Shown piece by piece: positions 6,588-12,903 of a DNA stretch of 42,571 nt. The notes beneath the pieces were generated by a model, which was not told the origin of the DNA, ran no database searches, and worked only from the letters and a program-made list of their open reading frames with translations. Made by a program: the position numbers and the translations under genes. Source of the DNA: Pseudolactococcus chungangensis CAU 28 = DSM 22330 (GTDB lineage: Bacteria > Bacillota > Bacilli > Lactobacillales > Streptococcaceae); the NCBI RefSeq assembly GCF_002441885.1, contig NZ_JXJT01000019.1:1-42571 (forward strand), in the 5' to 3' direction. Each line of letters begins with the position of its first letter. The stretch's first letter is position 1.

Positions 6588-6806
6588 ATGAAAAATTTTA
6601 AAAAAATTCTACAAAAGATGTTTGCTAATAAGGAAGAGGTGGCTGATCCTTGGGCAGATTTAGAAAAAGATGTTGATTATACGATTAAAAAAATCGTAAT
6701 TGATAACACAAGAACTAGATATAGTCCAGAAATGGTTAACGCATTGTCAGAGCTGTTAAGAATTAAAATGACCATAATTGGTCAAAGAGCATGGAGGGAA
6801 AATTAA
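6588..6806 (+). CDS. Small hypothetical early protein
   Basis: 72 residues from ATG 6588, chosen because GGAGA lies 7 bases upstream; the frame can be extended upstream only through a TTG without a ribosome binding site. A basic N-terminus (KNFKKILQKMF) is followed by EEVADPWADLEKDVDYTIKK and a helical C-terminal part (SPEMVNALSELLRIKMTIIG). It is soluble with no recognised family. The next gene starts one base after its stop codon. Confidence 0.6.
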   Translation: MKNFKKILQKMFANKEEVADPWADLEKDVDYTIKKIVIDNTRTRYSPEMVNALSELLRIKMTIIGQRAWREN

Positions 6807-6807
6807 A

Positions 6808-6957
6808 ATGAGTCAAAAAAGAATATTGATTCCTGTAACGGTCGAGGGATTAGATGATGCCATCAGTAAGGCGGAAAAATACACCAAACTATTAAAAGAA
6901 GCTAAAACGTTAGCGAACGAATTAGCTTCAATTGATTTTAAGATTGAGTCACATTAA
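6808..6957 (+). CDS. Small hypothetical early protein
   Basis: A 49-residue frame, ATG 6808 to TAA 6955-6957, with ribosome binding site GGAGGGA. The product starts MSQKRILIPVTVEGLDDAIS and continues as an amphipathic helical stretch (KAEKYTKLLKEAKTLANELA), the pattern of small phage coiled-coil proteins. Its last 20 bases overlap the 3' end of the convergent zinc-ribbon gene. No family recognised. Confidence 0.55.
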   Translation: MSQKRILIPVTVEGLDDAISKAEKYTKLLKEAKTLANELASIDFKIESH

Positions 6958-7162
6958 AATCAATATCAATTGTTTTAGAACAATTTGGACAAGTTTCATG
7001 AACTGTTCTAGCTAAAAATTCCTTATCACAAAAAGGACAGATTACATCAAAACCATTTGTTTTCAAGAAATCAATTGCTTGTTCTTTGGCACCTTTCTCA
7101 ATTTCTTTTGATAAGGCTTTCTCGATTTCTGAAAAACCATTAAAGTTAAATGAACTACTCAA
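6938..7162 (-). CDS. Zinc-ribbon protein
   Basis: 74 residues from TTG 7162, preceded by a very strong AAAGGAGGAG site. The N-terminal half is an acidic/basic helix (EIEKALSKEIEKGAKEQAID). The C-terminal half is a zinc ribbon with CPFC and CPNC knuckles separated by about 16 residues. It likely binds nucleic acid or a protein partner through this fold. It is transcribed leftward, against the early operon, from a promoter (7229-7257) whose -35 box overlaps an operator-like motif shared with the HTH gene at 7311. Confidence 0.7.
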   Translation of the reverse strand: MSSSFNFNGFSEIEKALSKEIEKGAKEQAIDFLKTNGFDVICPFCDKEFLARTVHETCPNCSKTIDIDFNVTQS

Positions 7163-7228
7163 ATTTTCTCCTCCTTTCTATAGTATTTCGAATAAAAACA
7201 GCTAGCCGCGGTATTCATTCATAGGAAT

Positions 7229-7257
7229 ATTATAACACTAATATATATGAAACACAA
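7229..7257 (-). promoter_or_regulatory. Promoter of the zinc-ribbon gene
   Basis: On the minus strand: -35 TTGTGT (7257-7252), 17-bp spacer, -10 TATAAT (7234-7229). The -35 lies inside the 15-bp motif AACACAACATATAGT (7251-7265). Confidence 0.65.
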
Positions 7258-7287
7258 CATATAGTTGTTAATAAAGTTATTAACAAC
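7251..7287. promoter_or_regulatory. Operator region of the small HTH regulator
   Basis: It contains AACACAACATATAGT (7251-7265), repeated exactly at 32715-32729 before the right-end moron, and a perfect palindrome GTTGTTAAT (7264-7272) / ATTAACAAC (7279-7287). The palindrome fills the spacer of the promoter for the HTH gene, so autoregulation is likely. Confidence 0.6.
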
Positions 7288-7293
7288 TATATA
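7265..7293 (+). promoter_or_regulatory. Promoter of the second small regulator
   Basis: -35 TTGTTA (7265-7270), 17-bp spacer, -10 TATATA (7288-7293), followed by AAAGGAG and ATG 7311. Confidence 0.6.
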
Positions 7294-7310
7294 AAGTAAA
7301 GGAGATGTAA

Positions 7311-7496
7311 ATGCAAAAGATAATCATTGAAAAAATGAAAGATAAAAAATTAACACATAGCCAACTTGCAAGAATGATTGGAGTTAGTCAGCAATATATC
7401 TCTAAATTTTTACAAGGTAAGGTAAAAAGTCCGGGATTTAACTTTATGGTTAAAATAGCTGATGCGCTTGATATTGATCTAAATGACTTTAGATAA
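7311..7496 (+). CDS. Small XRE-family HTH regulator
   Basis: A 61-residue protein that is almost only an HTH_3 domain: KKLTHSQLARMIGVSQQYIS then KFLQGKVKSPGFNFMVKIADALDIDLNDF. It is divergent from the zinc-ribbon gene and overlaps no other frame. A perfect 9-bp-arm palindrome sits within its promoter, and part of the same control sequence recurs before the gene at 32782. It therefore may coordinate two or three accessory genes, separate from the main CI/Cro switch. Confidence 0.75.
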   Translation: MQKIIIEKMKDKKLTHSQLARMIGVSQQYISKFLQGKVKSPGFNFMVKIADALDIDLNDFR

Positions 7497-7776
7497 GATA
7501 TTCGATATTTGATATTTTATACCAAATGCGCGTGAGAAAAAAACGTGCTGGGAATCACGTCAAAAAAGCAAACTAGGAAGATGTAAGATGTGCCAATGAT
7601 TTTGGCGAGATGTAAAAATTAATACTTTGTAGTATACGCAGTGCCACACTCACAAATTTGCGCACGCTGATCAGGGGTAGGTCCTGAATTTCTCAAAAAG
7701 AAAAGAGCGCTTTGCAGAGCGCCCTCATTTCAAATACTTATGCCTAAATTATATCACAAAAATGAAAGGAGTGTCT
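7497..7776. other. Non-coding control region in the early operon
   Basis: 280 bases without a supported gene. It holds short hairpins (ACGTG/CACGT near 7551-7568 and GCCAA/TTGGC near 7592-7606), a minus-strand terminator and a minus-strand promoter described separately. The arrangement suggests attenuation or antisense control of the early transcript, but nothing decisive is visible. Confidence 0.4.
7698..7730 (-). terminator. Leftward intrinsic terminator
   Basis: On the minus strand a GC-rich hairpin, GGGCGC/GCGCTC (one G-T pair), is followed by TTTTCTTTTT. There is no T-run on the plus strand, so it should act on leftward transcripts. Confidence 0.55.
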
Positions 7777-7777
7777 A
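7748..7777 (-). promoter_or_regulatory. Leftward promoter in front of a terminator
   Basis: On the minus strand: TAGACA (7777-7772), 18-bp spacer, TATAAT (7753-7748) with extended -10 TGA. It faces the leftward terminator at 7698-7730, so the expected product is only about 40-45 nt unless the terminator is read through. Confidence 0.45.
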
Positions 7778-8103
7778 TGGTTCAAAATATTAATGTTAAT
7801 TTGGCTATTCCCATACCAGATGACATGATAGTAATCAAGAAAACAGAGTTTGAAGAGCTAAAGCAAAATGAAATTAAAGGTCATTGGGTTGGCATGCATG
7901 ATCTTGTCAAGCATACTGGAAGATCGGATGTTTGGTTAAAAGCTCATATTTTAAACAATATAAATCTCAGAGATCGTTTGGATATAGAAAATGGCGGGTG
8001 GGTATTTTATCCAAGAAAAGGCGATAAATGGCTATTTAAACTCAGCGGGCTAAAAGATTTTGTAGAAAATGAATTTAGCAATTATGTCGGTGGTAGAAAA
8101 TGA
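7777..8103 (+). CDS. DUF771-family phage protein
   Basis: 108 residues from ATG 7777, preceded by AAAGGAG; an ATG 15 bases upstream overlaps that site and is less likely. The order of motifs, HWVGMHDLVKHTGRSDVWLK then a predicted strand/turn ENGGWVFYPRKGDKWLF and a final helix KDFVENEFSNYV, is what I recall for DUF771 proteins of lactococcal and streptococcal phages. The middle resembles a winged-helix, excisionase-like DNA-binding fold. It sits early in the lytic operon and could be the missing excisionase or a replication/regulatory factor. The activity is unproven. Confidence 0.65.
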   Translation: MVQNINVNLAIPIPDDMIVIKKTEFEELKQNEIKGHWVGMHDLVKHTGRSDVWLKAHILNNINLRDRLDIENGGWVFYPRKGDKWLFKLSGLKDFVENEFSNYVGGRK

Positions 8104-8146
8104 AACTTGGAAACACACACATTGATAAAAACTTGGAGGGAATTGG

Positions 8147-8509
8147 ATGAACTGTCAGAATAGAGATGATTTGGAATTTATAATTTGGAGGCAGGCGCAA
8201 GAGATTGAGCGGCTGAAGGGTGAGAATGCCTGGATGAGAAAGAATGTTGCTGTTGTTATCGAAAAAGATAATGAGTTAGTGTCTGAAAATAGGATGCTGA
8301 AGGAGAAAATCGAAACGTTTGAGAAAGCTAAAAACGCTAATGTGCCACTTGCTAACCATGCAGACGTTTTCACTAAAAGTTCGCTATGGCATCAGGAACA
8401 AACCGAAAATAATTGCTTATTGGATGTGATCTTTAAGCGCAATCCAGATAAGACGGTGCGTGTGCCGATTACTGAGGCAGCAATTTATGTCGCTAAGGAG
8501 CTATCATGA
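8147..8509 (+). CDS. Coiled-coil early protein
   Basis: 120 residues with ribosome binding site TGGAGGGAATTGG before ATG 8147. Residues 5-65 are an uninterrupted heptad-like helix (WRQAQEIERLKGENAWMRKN and following ENRMLKEKIETFEKAK). The C-terminal part is compact and mixed (CLLDVIFKRNPDKTVRVPITEAAIYVAKEL). It is a typical small lactic-phage early protein. I recognise no enzymatic motif. Its stop overlaps the next ATG (ATGA), so translation is probably coupled. Confidence 0.65.
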   Translation: MNCQNRDDLEFIIWRQAQEIERLKGENAWMRKNVAVVIEKDNELVSENRMLKEKIETFEKAKNANVPLANHADVFTKSSLWHQEQTENNCLLDVIFKRNPDKTVRVPITEAAIYVAKELS

Positions 8510-8667
8510 GTGAAACTCTGGAAGAAAAAGATGACCGCATCGCTCACCTGAAAGCGTATATGTCTGCTTACACGCTTGCTGTTGATGAGTTGTTTGGTGT
8601 TGATACTGCTAACCAAGTCAGGGAGCTGGCACGTAAAAAGTTAAATGACAGTTTGAAAGGTGGGTAA
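8506..8667 (+). CDS. Small hypothetical early protein
   Basis: A 53-residue frame, ATG 8506 to TAA 8665-8667. It is coupled to the previous gene through an ATGA overlap and preceded by AAGGAG inside that gene. The product (starts MSETLEEKDDRIAHLKAYMS) is acidic at the N-terminus and helical throughout, with VRELARKKLNDSL near the end. No family recognised. Confidence 0.6.
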   Translation: MSETLEEKDDRIAHLKAYMSAYTLAVDELFGVDTANQVRELARKKLNDSLKGG

Positions 8668-8668
8668 G

Positions 8669-9766
8669 ATGACAGAATACATCGTGAAGTCGGATGATAG
8701 TGAGTGGTATGTCTATATATCAAAGACTGAGGGATGGTCTCTGACTGGATGCGCTGAAATAGCACATAAGTTTGGAGACATTGAGGCGGCTGAAAAGATG
8801 GCAGATGAGATCAATCATAACAACCTTTTTAAAAGTTACCATATGAGCGCGGTGGCAGTGCCTGACAGGCGCAAGCGGATTAAGTACGAGACTTACAATG
8901 ATCACTTTGAAAATGCTAAGCGCTATAACATCCCAAAAGCTCAGTTAATTATTAGTGATATCCCTTATAACCTCGGTAAAAATGCCTATGCCAGCTCAAG
9001 TGCCTGGTATGTTGATGGCGATAACAAGAATGGCGAATCCGATAAAGCTAATAAGGAATTTTTTGACACGGACAAAGATTTTAAAATTGGCAATTTCTTT
9101 GATTTTGCTGCACGTTTGTTGAAACCTGAAAGTAAAGAAAAGACTGGAAAAACAGGTCAGACAGCACCTTGCATGGTTGTTTTTTGCGCTTTTAATCAAC
9201 AAGCTATGGTGATTGAGGAGGGGCGCAAGCATGGTTTTAACAATTACATCAATCTTGTGTTTCGTAAAAAATCAAGTCCACAAGTTTTAAAAGCGAACAT
9301 GAAAATTGTCGGTAATTGTGAGTATGCGATAGTTTTATATCGCAATCGTCTGCCGAAATTTAACAATCACGGCAAGATGATCATGAATTGCATGGATGTG
9401 ACAATCGGAAACCCAGATGACTATTATTTGGACTTTTGGAAATATGGCGGATGGTGTATAGAGTGGGAAAAAGACGACGATTCTGTGCCTAAAATCCATC
9501 CGACACAAAAACCTGTTTCATTATTGAAAAAATTAGTTGAGTTGTTTACTGATGTCGGAGATGTAGTGATTGACCCATGTTGCGGTAGTGGCTCAACAAT
9601 TAGAGCAGCTTACGAGTTGGGGCGCTCGGCCTATGGTTTTGAAATCAAAAAAGATTTTTATCAACAACAGCCCCAGTTATTTGAGGGAATGAAAATGCAG
9701 GTCAGTCTTGAAGATAGCGACAAAATCAAGGCGGGCGACACGGAAATGCAGTTAGAACTGTTTTAG
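8669..9766 (+). CDS. DNA adenine/cytosine-N4 methyltransferase, beta class, with extra N-terminal domain
   Basis: 365 residues from ATG 8669 (site GAAAGGTGGG). The catalytic motif IV is SDIPYNL (about residues 96-102) and lies before the AdoMet motif I, DPCCGSGSTIRAAYELG (about 302-318), the order of beta-class amino-methyltransferases. PTQKPVSLLKKLVELF between them is also typical. No restriction partner is present, so it probably shields phage DNA from host restriction. Residues 1-60 (TEYIVKSDDSEWYVYISK and on) are not part of the methylase fold. They resemble the stand-alone 66-residue protein coded at 10314-10514, suggesting a fused small phage domain. Target sequence cannot be told. Confidence 0.85.
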   Translation: MTEYIVKSDDSEWYVYISKTEGWSLTGCAEIAHKFGDIEAAEKMADEINHNNLFKSYHMSAVAVPDRRKRIKYETYNDHFENAKRYNIPKAQLIISDIPYNLGKNAYASSSAWYVDGDNKNGESDKANKEFFDTDKDFKIGNFFDFAARLLKPESKEKTGKTGQTAPCMVVFCAFNQQAMVIEEGRKHGFNNYINLVFRKKSSPQVLKANMKIVGNCEYAIVLYRNRLPKFNNHGKMIMNCMDVTIGNPDDYYLDFWKYGGWCIEWEKDDDSVPKIHPTQKPVSLLKKLVELFTDVGDVVIDPCCGSGSTIRAAYELGRSAYGFEIKKDFYQQQPQLFEGMKMQVSLEDSDKIKAGDTEMQLELF

Positions 9767-9781
9767 AAAGTGAGTAAGTCA

Positions 9782-10180
9782 ATGAAAGTCTATTTAGCAA
9801 CGCCAATGAATGGTCGGTCAATTGAAGCCATCAAGGAAAAGATTGCGGATTGTGCATCAAGTCTAGCAAAGACTGACATTGATTTTTTCAATCCATTTTT
9901 AGAAATGACAGCAAATGACAATTCAGTTAATGGAATTGTCAAAGATAAAAAACCAATTGAGATGCTGTGTAATTCAGCAAAACACATTGAAGAATGTGAT
10001 GGTGTCTTGTTTATTGGCTCTAAGGATGAGTTAAAACTGTCATCGGGTTGTCAGGTCGAGATATTAATCGCGGTAAGTTATGGAAAAGACTGCTTTATCT
10101 ATGAAAATGGCGAGATAAGCAGATTAGTAGAGCTGGAATTGATATGGAGTTTTGAAAAAGTTAAGGAGAAATTGTCATGA
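9782..10180 (+). CDS. DUF4406 / nucleoside 2-deoxyribosyltransferase-like protein
   Basis: 132 residues from ATG 9782; GTG 9770 in the same frame is less likely because family members start MKVYLA. The opening MKVYLATPMNGRSIEAIKEK matches the first strand and loop of DUF4406, a Rossmann-like fold related to nucleoside 2-deoxyribosyltransferases. The later CDGVLFIGSKDELKLSSGCQVEI fits the family's second conserved block. The fold may bind nucleotides or nucleoside metabolites. Such genes are common in phage early operons. The enzymatic role is unproven. Confidence 0.7.
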   Translation: MKVYLATPMNGRSIEAIKEKIADCASSLAKTDIDFFNPFLEMTANDNSVNGIVKDKKPIEMLCNSAKHIEECDGVLFIGSKDELKLSSGCQVEILIAVSYGKDCFIYENGEISRLVELELIWSFEKVKEKLS

Positions 10181-10317
10181 GGTACGGACTATACAAAGGC
10201 AATAAATTGATATCGGTTTTCATGAGCGAGCAATACGCTAAACATAAAGCTGAACTATATAAAAATGACAGAGTGACACCAGGTGTCTATTATGTCAAAA
10301 CACTAGATGAAAAATGA
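10177..10317 (+). CDS. Small hypothetical early protein
   Basis: A 46-residue frame, ATG 10177 to TGA 10315-10317, with AAGGAG upstream and ATGA-type overlap with both neighbours. The product starts MRYGLYKGNKLISVFMSEQY and ends with VYYVKTLDEK. It is a compact alpha/beta-looking peptide rich in Lys and Tyr. No family recognised. Confidence 0.6.
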   Translation: MRYGLYKGNKLISVFMSEQYAKHKAELYKNDRVTPGVYYVKTLDEK

Positions 10318-10514
10318 CGAAGTATATCGTAAGTTATAATGCTGCTAAATTAAAAGCAAAATGGTATGTCAGCAATTTCAATAATCCAATGCAAAAATTA
10401 ACGAATGTTAAATCAGAAGCCTTCAAATTTGATACATCAGAGGTAGCAAGTGCAATGGTTAAACATTTAAAGATGGTCCGTCAATATGATTGGACGGTAG
10501 AGGAGATTAAATAA
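10314..10514 (+). CDS. Small early protein resembling the methyltransferase N-terminus
   Basis: 66 residues, ATG 10314, overlapping its neighbours by 4 and 1 bases. Motifs TKYIV near the start, KWYVS about residue 16, then a KFDTSEVASAM helix, line up with TEYIV, EWYVY and KFGDIEAAEKM in residues 1-45 of the phage methyltransferase at 8669. I take it as a free-standing copy of the same small domain (an alpha/beta fold with a C-terminal helix). Function unknown. Confidence 0.65.
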   Translation: MTKYIVSYNAAKLKAKWYVSNFNNPMQKLTNVKSEAFKFDTSEVASAMVKHLKMVRQYDWTVEEIK

Positions 10515-10795
10515 TGAGTAAACAAAGTATTTTCACATCAAAAAAATTTCAAGCAGAAGTTAAAAGCGCCAACGTGACTGATGGCGGTTTAGCTTTAAAA
10601 CTGATAGTACCAAGAACTGAGATGATTAACATCATCCCAAGTCTTTCAGAGTGTATCGGGTCGGTTGTAGATTTTGAATTCATCATACCACAAGGCGACA
10701 TGTTAAATGTGACGGAGTGGAAAAGCCCAAATCAAACAGAGTTAGAGCTTGACCCACAAATAAATAAGACAAAGGACCAACAAGATGAAGATTGA
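10514..10795 (+). CDS. Hypothetical early protein
   Basis: 93 residues; its start codon overlaps the previous stop region (TAATG) and GAGG lies upstream. A basic start (KQSIFTSKKFQAEVKSA) leads into beta-like strands (GGLALKLIVPR and SVVDFEFIIPQGDML) and an acidic tail (KTKDQQDED). It resembles small phage proteins of mainly beta structure. No family recognised. It lies in a tightly overlapped operon, so co-translation is likely. Confidence 0.65.
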   Translation: MSKQSIFTSKKFQAEVKSANVTDGGLALKLIVPRTEMINIIPSLSECIGSVVDFEFIIPQGDMLNVTEWKSPNQTELELDPQINKTKDQQDED

Positions 10796-11123
10796 AGTTA
10801 AAGAATTAGTATGCGATTGGGGAATATTTATCAATGGTGAACTTTCCAAAGATTTAATTTTCATCAGCAAGGAGAATGCCAAGGAAGTGAAACGCATCAT
10901 GGAATTGGATAATGCACATATTAGTGTTGATCGGTCTACAACAGCAATTAATATCACTAAAAGTGAAGAATATATGCTAAATCAATTTAGAAAAATACCA
11001 TATATCGACGTTGGAATTGTTGATTATAGCGGGGCTGTTCCACAGGTATTGATAAGCAATGAAAATAGGATTGTGGACGCTTACTTAAATCTTGGACTGG
11101 TGGAGGTAACTGATGAAAATTAG
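10785..11123 (+). CDS. Hypothetical early protein
   Basis: 112 residues from ATG 10785, overlapping the previous gene by 11 bases. Soluble, mixed alpha/beta: VKELVCDWGIFINGELSKDL, a helix NAKEVKRIMELDN, and a C-terminal part with strands (YIDVGIVDYSGAVPQVLI). No catalytic motif or family recognised. It overlaps the next frame by 11 bases, again suggesting coupled translation. Confidence 0.65.
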   Translation: MKIEVKELVCDWGIFINGELSKDLIFISKENAKEVKRIMELDNAHISVDRSTTAINITKSEEYMLNQFRKIPYIDVGIVDYSGAVPQVLISNENRIVDAYLNLGLVEVTDEN

Positions 11124-11325
11124 AATTCAGGGAAACAAGATTATAATGTACGCAAAGGATAAGAATGGGTGTACTTGTTCTGAAACTTATTTCTTTACTA
11201 GATATGGTGTGTCTAATCTGATGAGACGAATTTCAGAATTTGGAAGGTTTGACTTTGATGATGTAACAAGTTTTGATAATTTTGAACGAATTTCGGATTT
11301 ATGGAAAAAGAGGAAATTAATATGA
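11113..11325 (+). CDS. Small hypothetical early protein
   Basis: 70 residues, ATG 11113 with GGAGG upstream inside the previous gene. N-terminal strands (KIRIQGNKIIMYAKDKNGCT) and a C-terminal helical part (YGVSNLMRRISEFGRFDFDD) with a basic end (WKKRKLI). No family recognised. It overlaps the LemA-family gene start by four bases. Confidence 0.6.
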   Translation: MKIRIQGNKIIMYAKDKNGCTCSETYFFTRYGVSNLMRRISEFGRFDFDDVTSFDNFERISDLWKKRKLI

Positions 11326-11873
11326 AAGAAAAATTATTCTATTATATAGTTATTCCAGTTATTGCACTTGCTGCAGTAATTGGTTTTGTCGTCTTAGCAA
11401 GTTTTAGCGCTGAAAATAGCGCAATTGGAAAAGAAGAAAGCATAGCATCCGCTAAGTCGGGTATCTCTAAAGAAGAACAACGTAGAGTTGACCTATTCAG
11501 CAATATGGTGGATGCTGTGCAATCGTACAATGATCATGAGGCTGAGACGTTAAAACATGTGACTGATGCGCGTGCTAAAGCCCAAAGCGGAGATGTGGAA
11601 GGTGCTAAGTCAGCATTGAATATAGTTGTTGAAGCATATCCAGAAATTAAATCACAGGCGAATTATTCACAGGCCATGAAAGAATTCTCAATAACCGAGA
11701 ATAGATTAGCTGAATATCGTGACAACTACAATCAATCTGTTAAAACCTATAAACGGTATGTGAGAAAGTTTCCAACAAGGCTATTCTTATCATGGCGAGG
11801 TTATGAGGTATCAGAACATGAATATCTAGATTTTAAAGTGGACAATTCAAAAGCTACTAATCTATTTAAGTGA
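11322..11873 (+). CDS. LemA-family membrane protein
   Basis: 183 residues from ATG 11322, chosen because AAGAGGAAAT lies upstream and the hydrophobic helix follows directly. Residues 1-30 are one membrane helix (YYIVIPVIALAAVIGFVVLA). Residues about 48-90 carry the LemA signature: EEQRRVDLFSNMVDAVQSYN, then HEAETLKHVTDARAKA. A long helical part follows with NRLAEYRDNYNQSVKTYKRY and PTRLFLSW. Bacterial LemA proteins are membrane-bound four-helix-type proteins of unclear function, usually chromosomal. A copy inside a phage early operon, followed at once by a two-pass membrane protein, is unusual. It may alter the host envelope or block other phages. Confidence 0.8.
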   Translation: MKEKLFYYIVIPVIALAAVIGFVVLASFSAENSAIGKEESIASAKSGISKEEQRRVDLFSNMVDAVQSYNDHEAETLKHVTDARAKAQSGDVEGAKSALNIVVEAYPEIKSQANYSQAMKEFSITENRLAEYRDNYNQSVKTYKRYVRKFPTRLFLSWRGYEVSEHEYLDFKVDNSKATNLFK

Positions 11874-11881
11874 GGCTTGGC

Positions 11882-12679
11882 ATGGATGGAAAATTAGATA
11901 TAAAAGATTTCAAAATAGTTGCTATAATTTTCACTTTATTTTCATTAGTGGCTGTAGGTTTCGTCATCAACTCAAAAATACAAGAAAGTGTTATGGATGA
12001 AGTGGAACTATATAGGAAAGCAATCAAACTTGAAAATAAAAAAGACATGTATGATTATACTGTCGAAACTGAACAGGGCAATTTCATCACGACAACTGAT
12101 ATAAAATCAGTCGAAAATGTAAAATTTCCAGAAATGGATAAAGACATTGCATCAAGTATCATATCAATTGAGCGCAAGGAGTTCAAAGAAACATACGATA
12201 TGAAAACACGAACAGTCACATATACCGATAGCAAAGGTAAAACTCATTCAAAGACTGAAACATATTGGGAATGGGTTTGGCATCTTGTTGACACGAATGT
12301 ATTAGGCAGCACTGAGATTGAAATTCATGGCAATAAGTATAAGACAAGTGATTTTGCTTTTTGGTATCAAGAGTTAGATGCGAGTAAGATGATCTCGCAA
12401 GCTAATAGGTCAGAGTATTATACAGGGCCGCATCATAAATTCAGGTATGCTGCTATTATTGGTGGGAAGTTTACAATCTTTGCTAAAGCTACAGGTGGAA
12501 CAATAAAGCCAGTAAATGGCTACAAAATCGAGGTATCGGAACAAAATTATAAAGAAGTAATAAAAGGCATCGAGGAATCGCCAAAAATAAAGTCAATATT
12601 TTTCGTTATTGGATGGACCATAGTTACATTGTTACTTATGAGATTAGAATACGTGTATTTATATGACAGATATATTTAG
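11882..12679 (+). CDS. Two-pass membrane protein, partner of the LemA-like gene
   Basis: 265 residues from ATG 11882; AGTGAGG eight bases upstream decides the start over an earlier GTG. Membrane helices lie near residues 10-30 (IVAIIFTLFSLVAVGFVI) and 235-256 (IFFVIGWTIVTLLLMRLEYV). About 200 residues between them are probably outside the cell, rich in Tyr and Trp (KTETYWEWVWHLVDTN, FAFWYQELDASKM). It follows LemA after 8 bases and precedes a strong terminator, so the two probably act together. I do not recognise the family. The layout (LemA plus a large loop held by two helices) suggests an envelope complex. Confidence 0.65.
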   Translation: MDGKLDIKDFKIVAIIFTLFSLVAVGFVINSKIQESVMDEVELYRKAIKLENKKDMYDYTVETEQGNFITTTDIKSVENVKFPEMDKDIASSIISIERKEFKETYDMKTRTVTYTDSKGKTHSKTETYWEWVWHLVDTNVLGSTEIEIHGNKYKTSDFAFWYQELDASKMISQANRSEYYTGPHHKFRYAAIIGGKFTIFAKATGGTIKPVNGYKIEVSEQNYKEVIKGIEESPKIKSIFFVIGWTIVTLLLMRLEYVYLYDRYI

Positions 12680-12732
12680 TGACTCAAAATAGACAGTAAA
12701 GTAAAGCAGAAGTTGCGCGTGGAAGAAATAAA

Positions 12733-12765
12733 AAAAGTACAGTCCTCTGAAAACTGTACTTTTAA
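12733..12765 (+). terminator. Early-operon terminator
   Basis: An 11-bp perfect stem, AAAAGTACAGT (12733-12743) with ACTGTACTTTT (12753-12763), 9-nt loop, closes the early operon before the replication module. Confidence 0.85.
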
Positions 12766-12819
12766 AAGAAACATTTGTCTATGTAATTCAATTATAGCGC
12801 ATAAACTCATATATATCAA

Positions 12820-12852
12820 GCCTTAACGCTAGTCATAGGATTAGCGTTTGGC
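12820..12852. other. Putative rolling-circle origin (dyad before rep)
   Basis: Nested inverted repeats, AACGCTA (12825-12831) / TAGCGTT (12842-12848) with outer GCC (12820-12822) / GGC (12851-12852, G at 12850), lie in a 140-base non-coding gap directly upstream of an HUH Rep gene. A second small dyad, AATAGG-TATT, follows near 12862-12872. Double-strand origins of HUH Reps are typically such hairpins next to rep. The nick site itself is not identified. Confidence 0.45.
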
Positions 12853-12903
12853 TAGCTTGTAATAGGTATTATTTTTAGGGACAAACTCAAAAAGGACACG
12901 TTT

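Noticed and set aside
7526-7576. 16-codon very basic frame in the early control region
   Set aside because: Attractive composition, but no ribosome binding site; probably chance in hairpin DNA.
7619-7696. Minus-strand 25-codon frame with CxC motif (QICECGTAYTTKY)
   Set aside because: Reads like protein and might be a gene relic, but it has only a TTG start without a ribosome binding site, directly behind a terminator.
9770-9781. GTG start for the DUF4406 gene
   Set aside because: In frame, but family members begin at the MKVYLA strand, which starts at ATG 9782.
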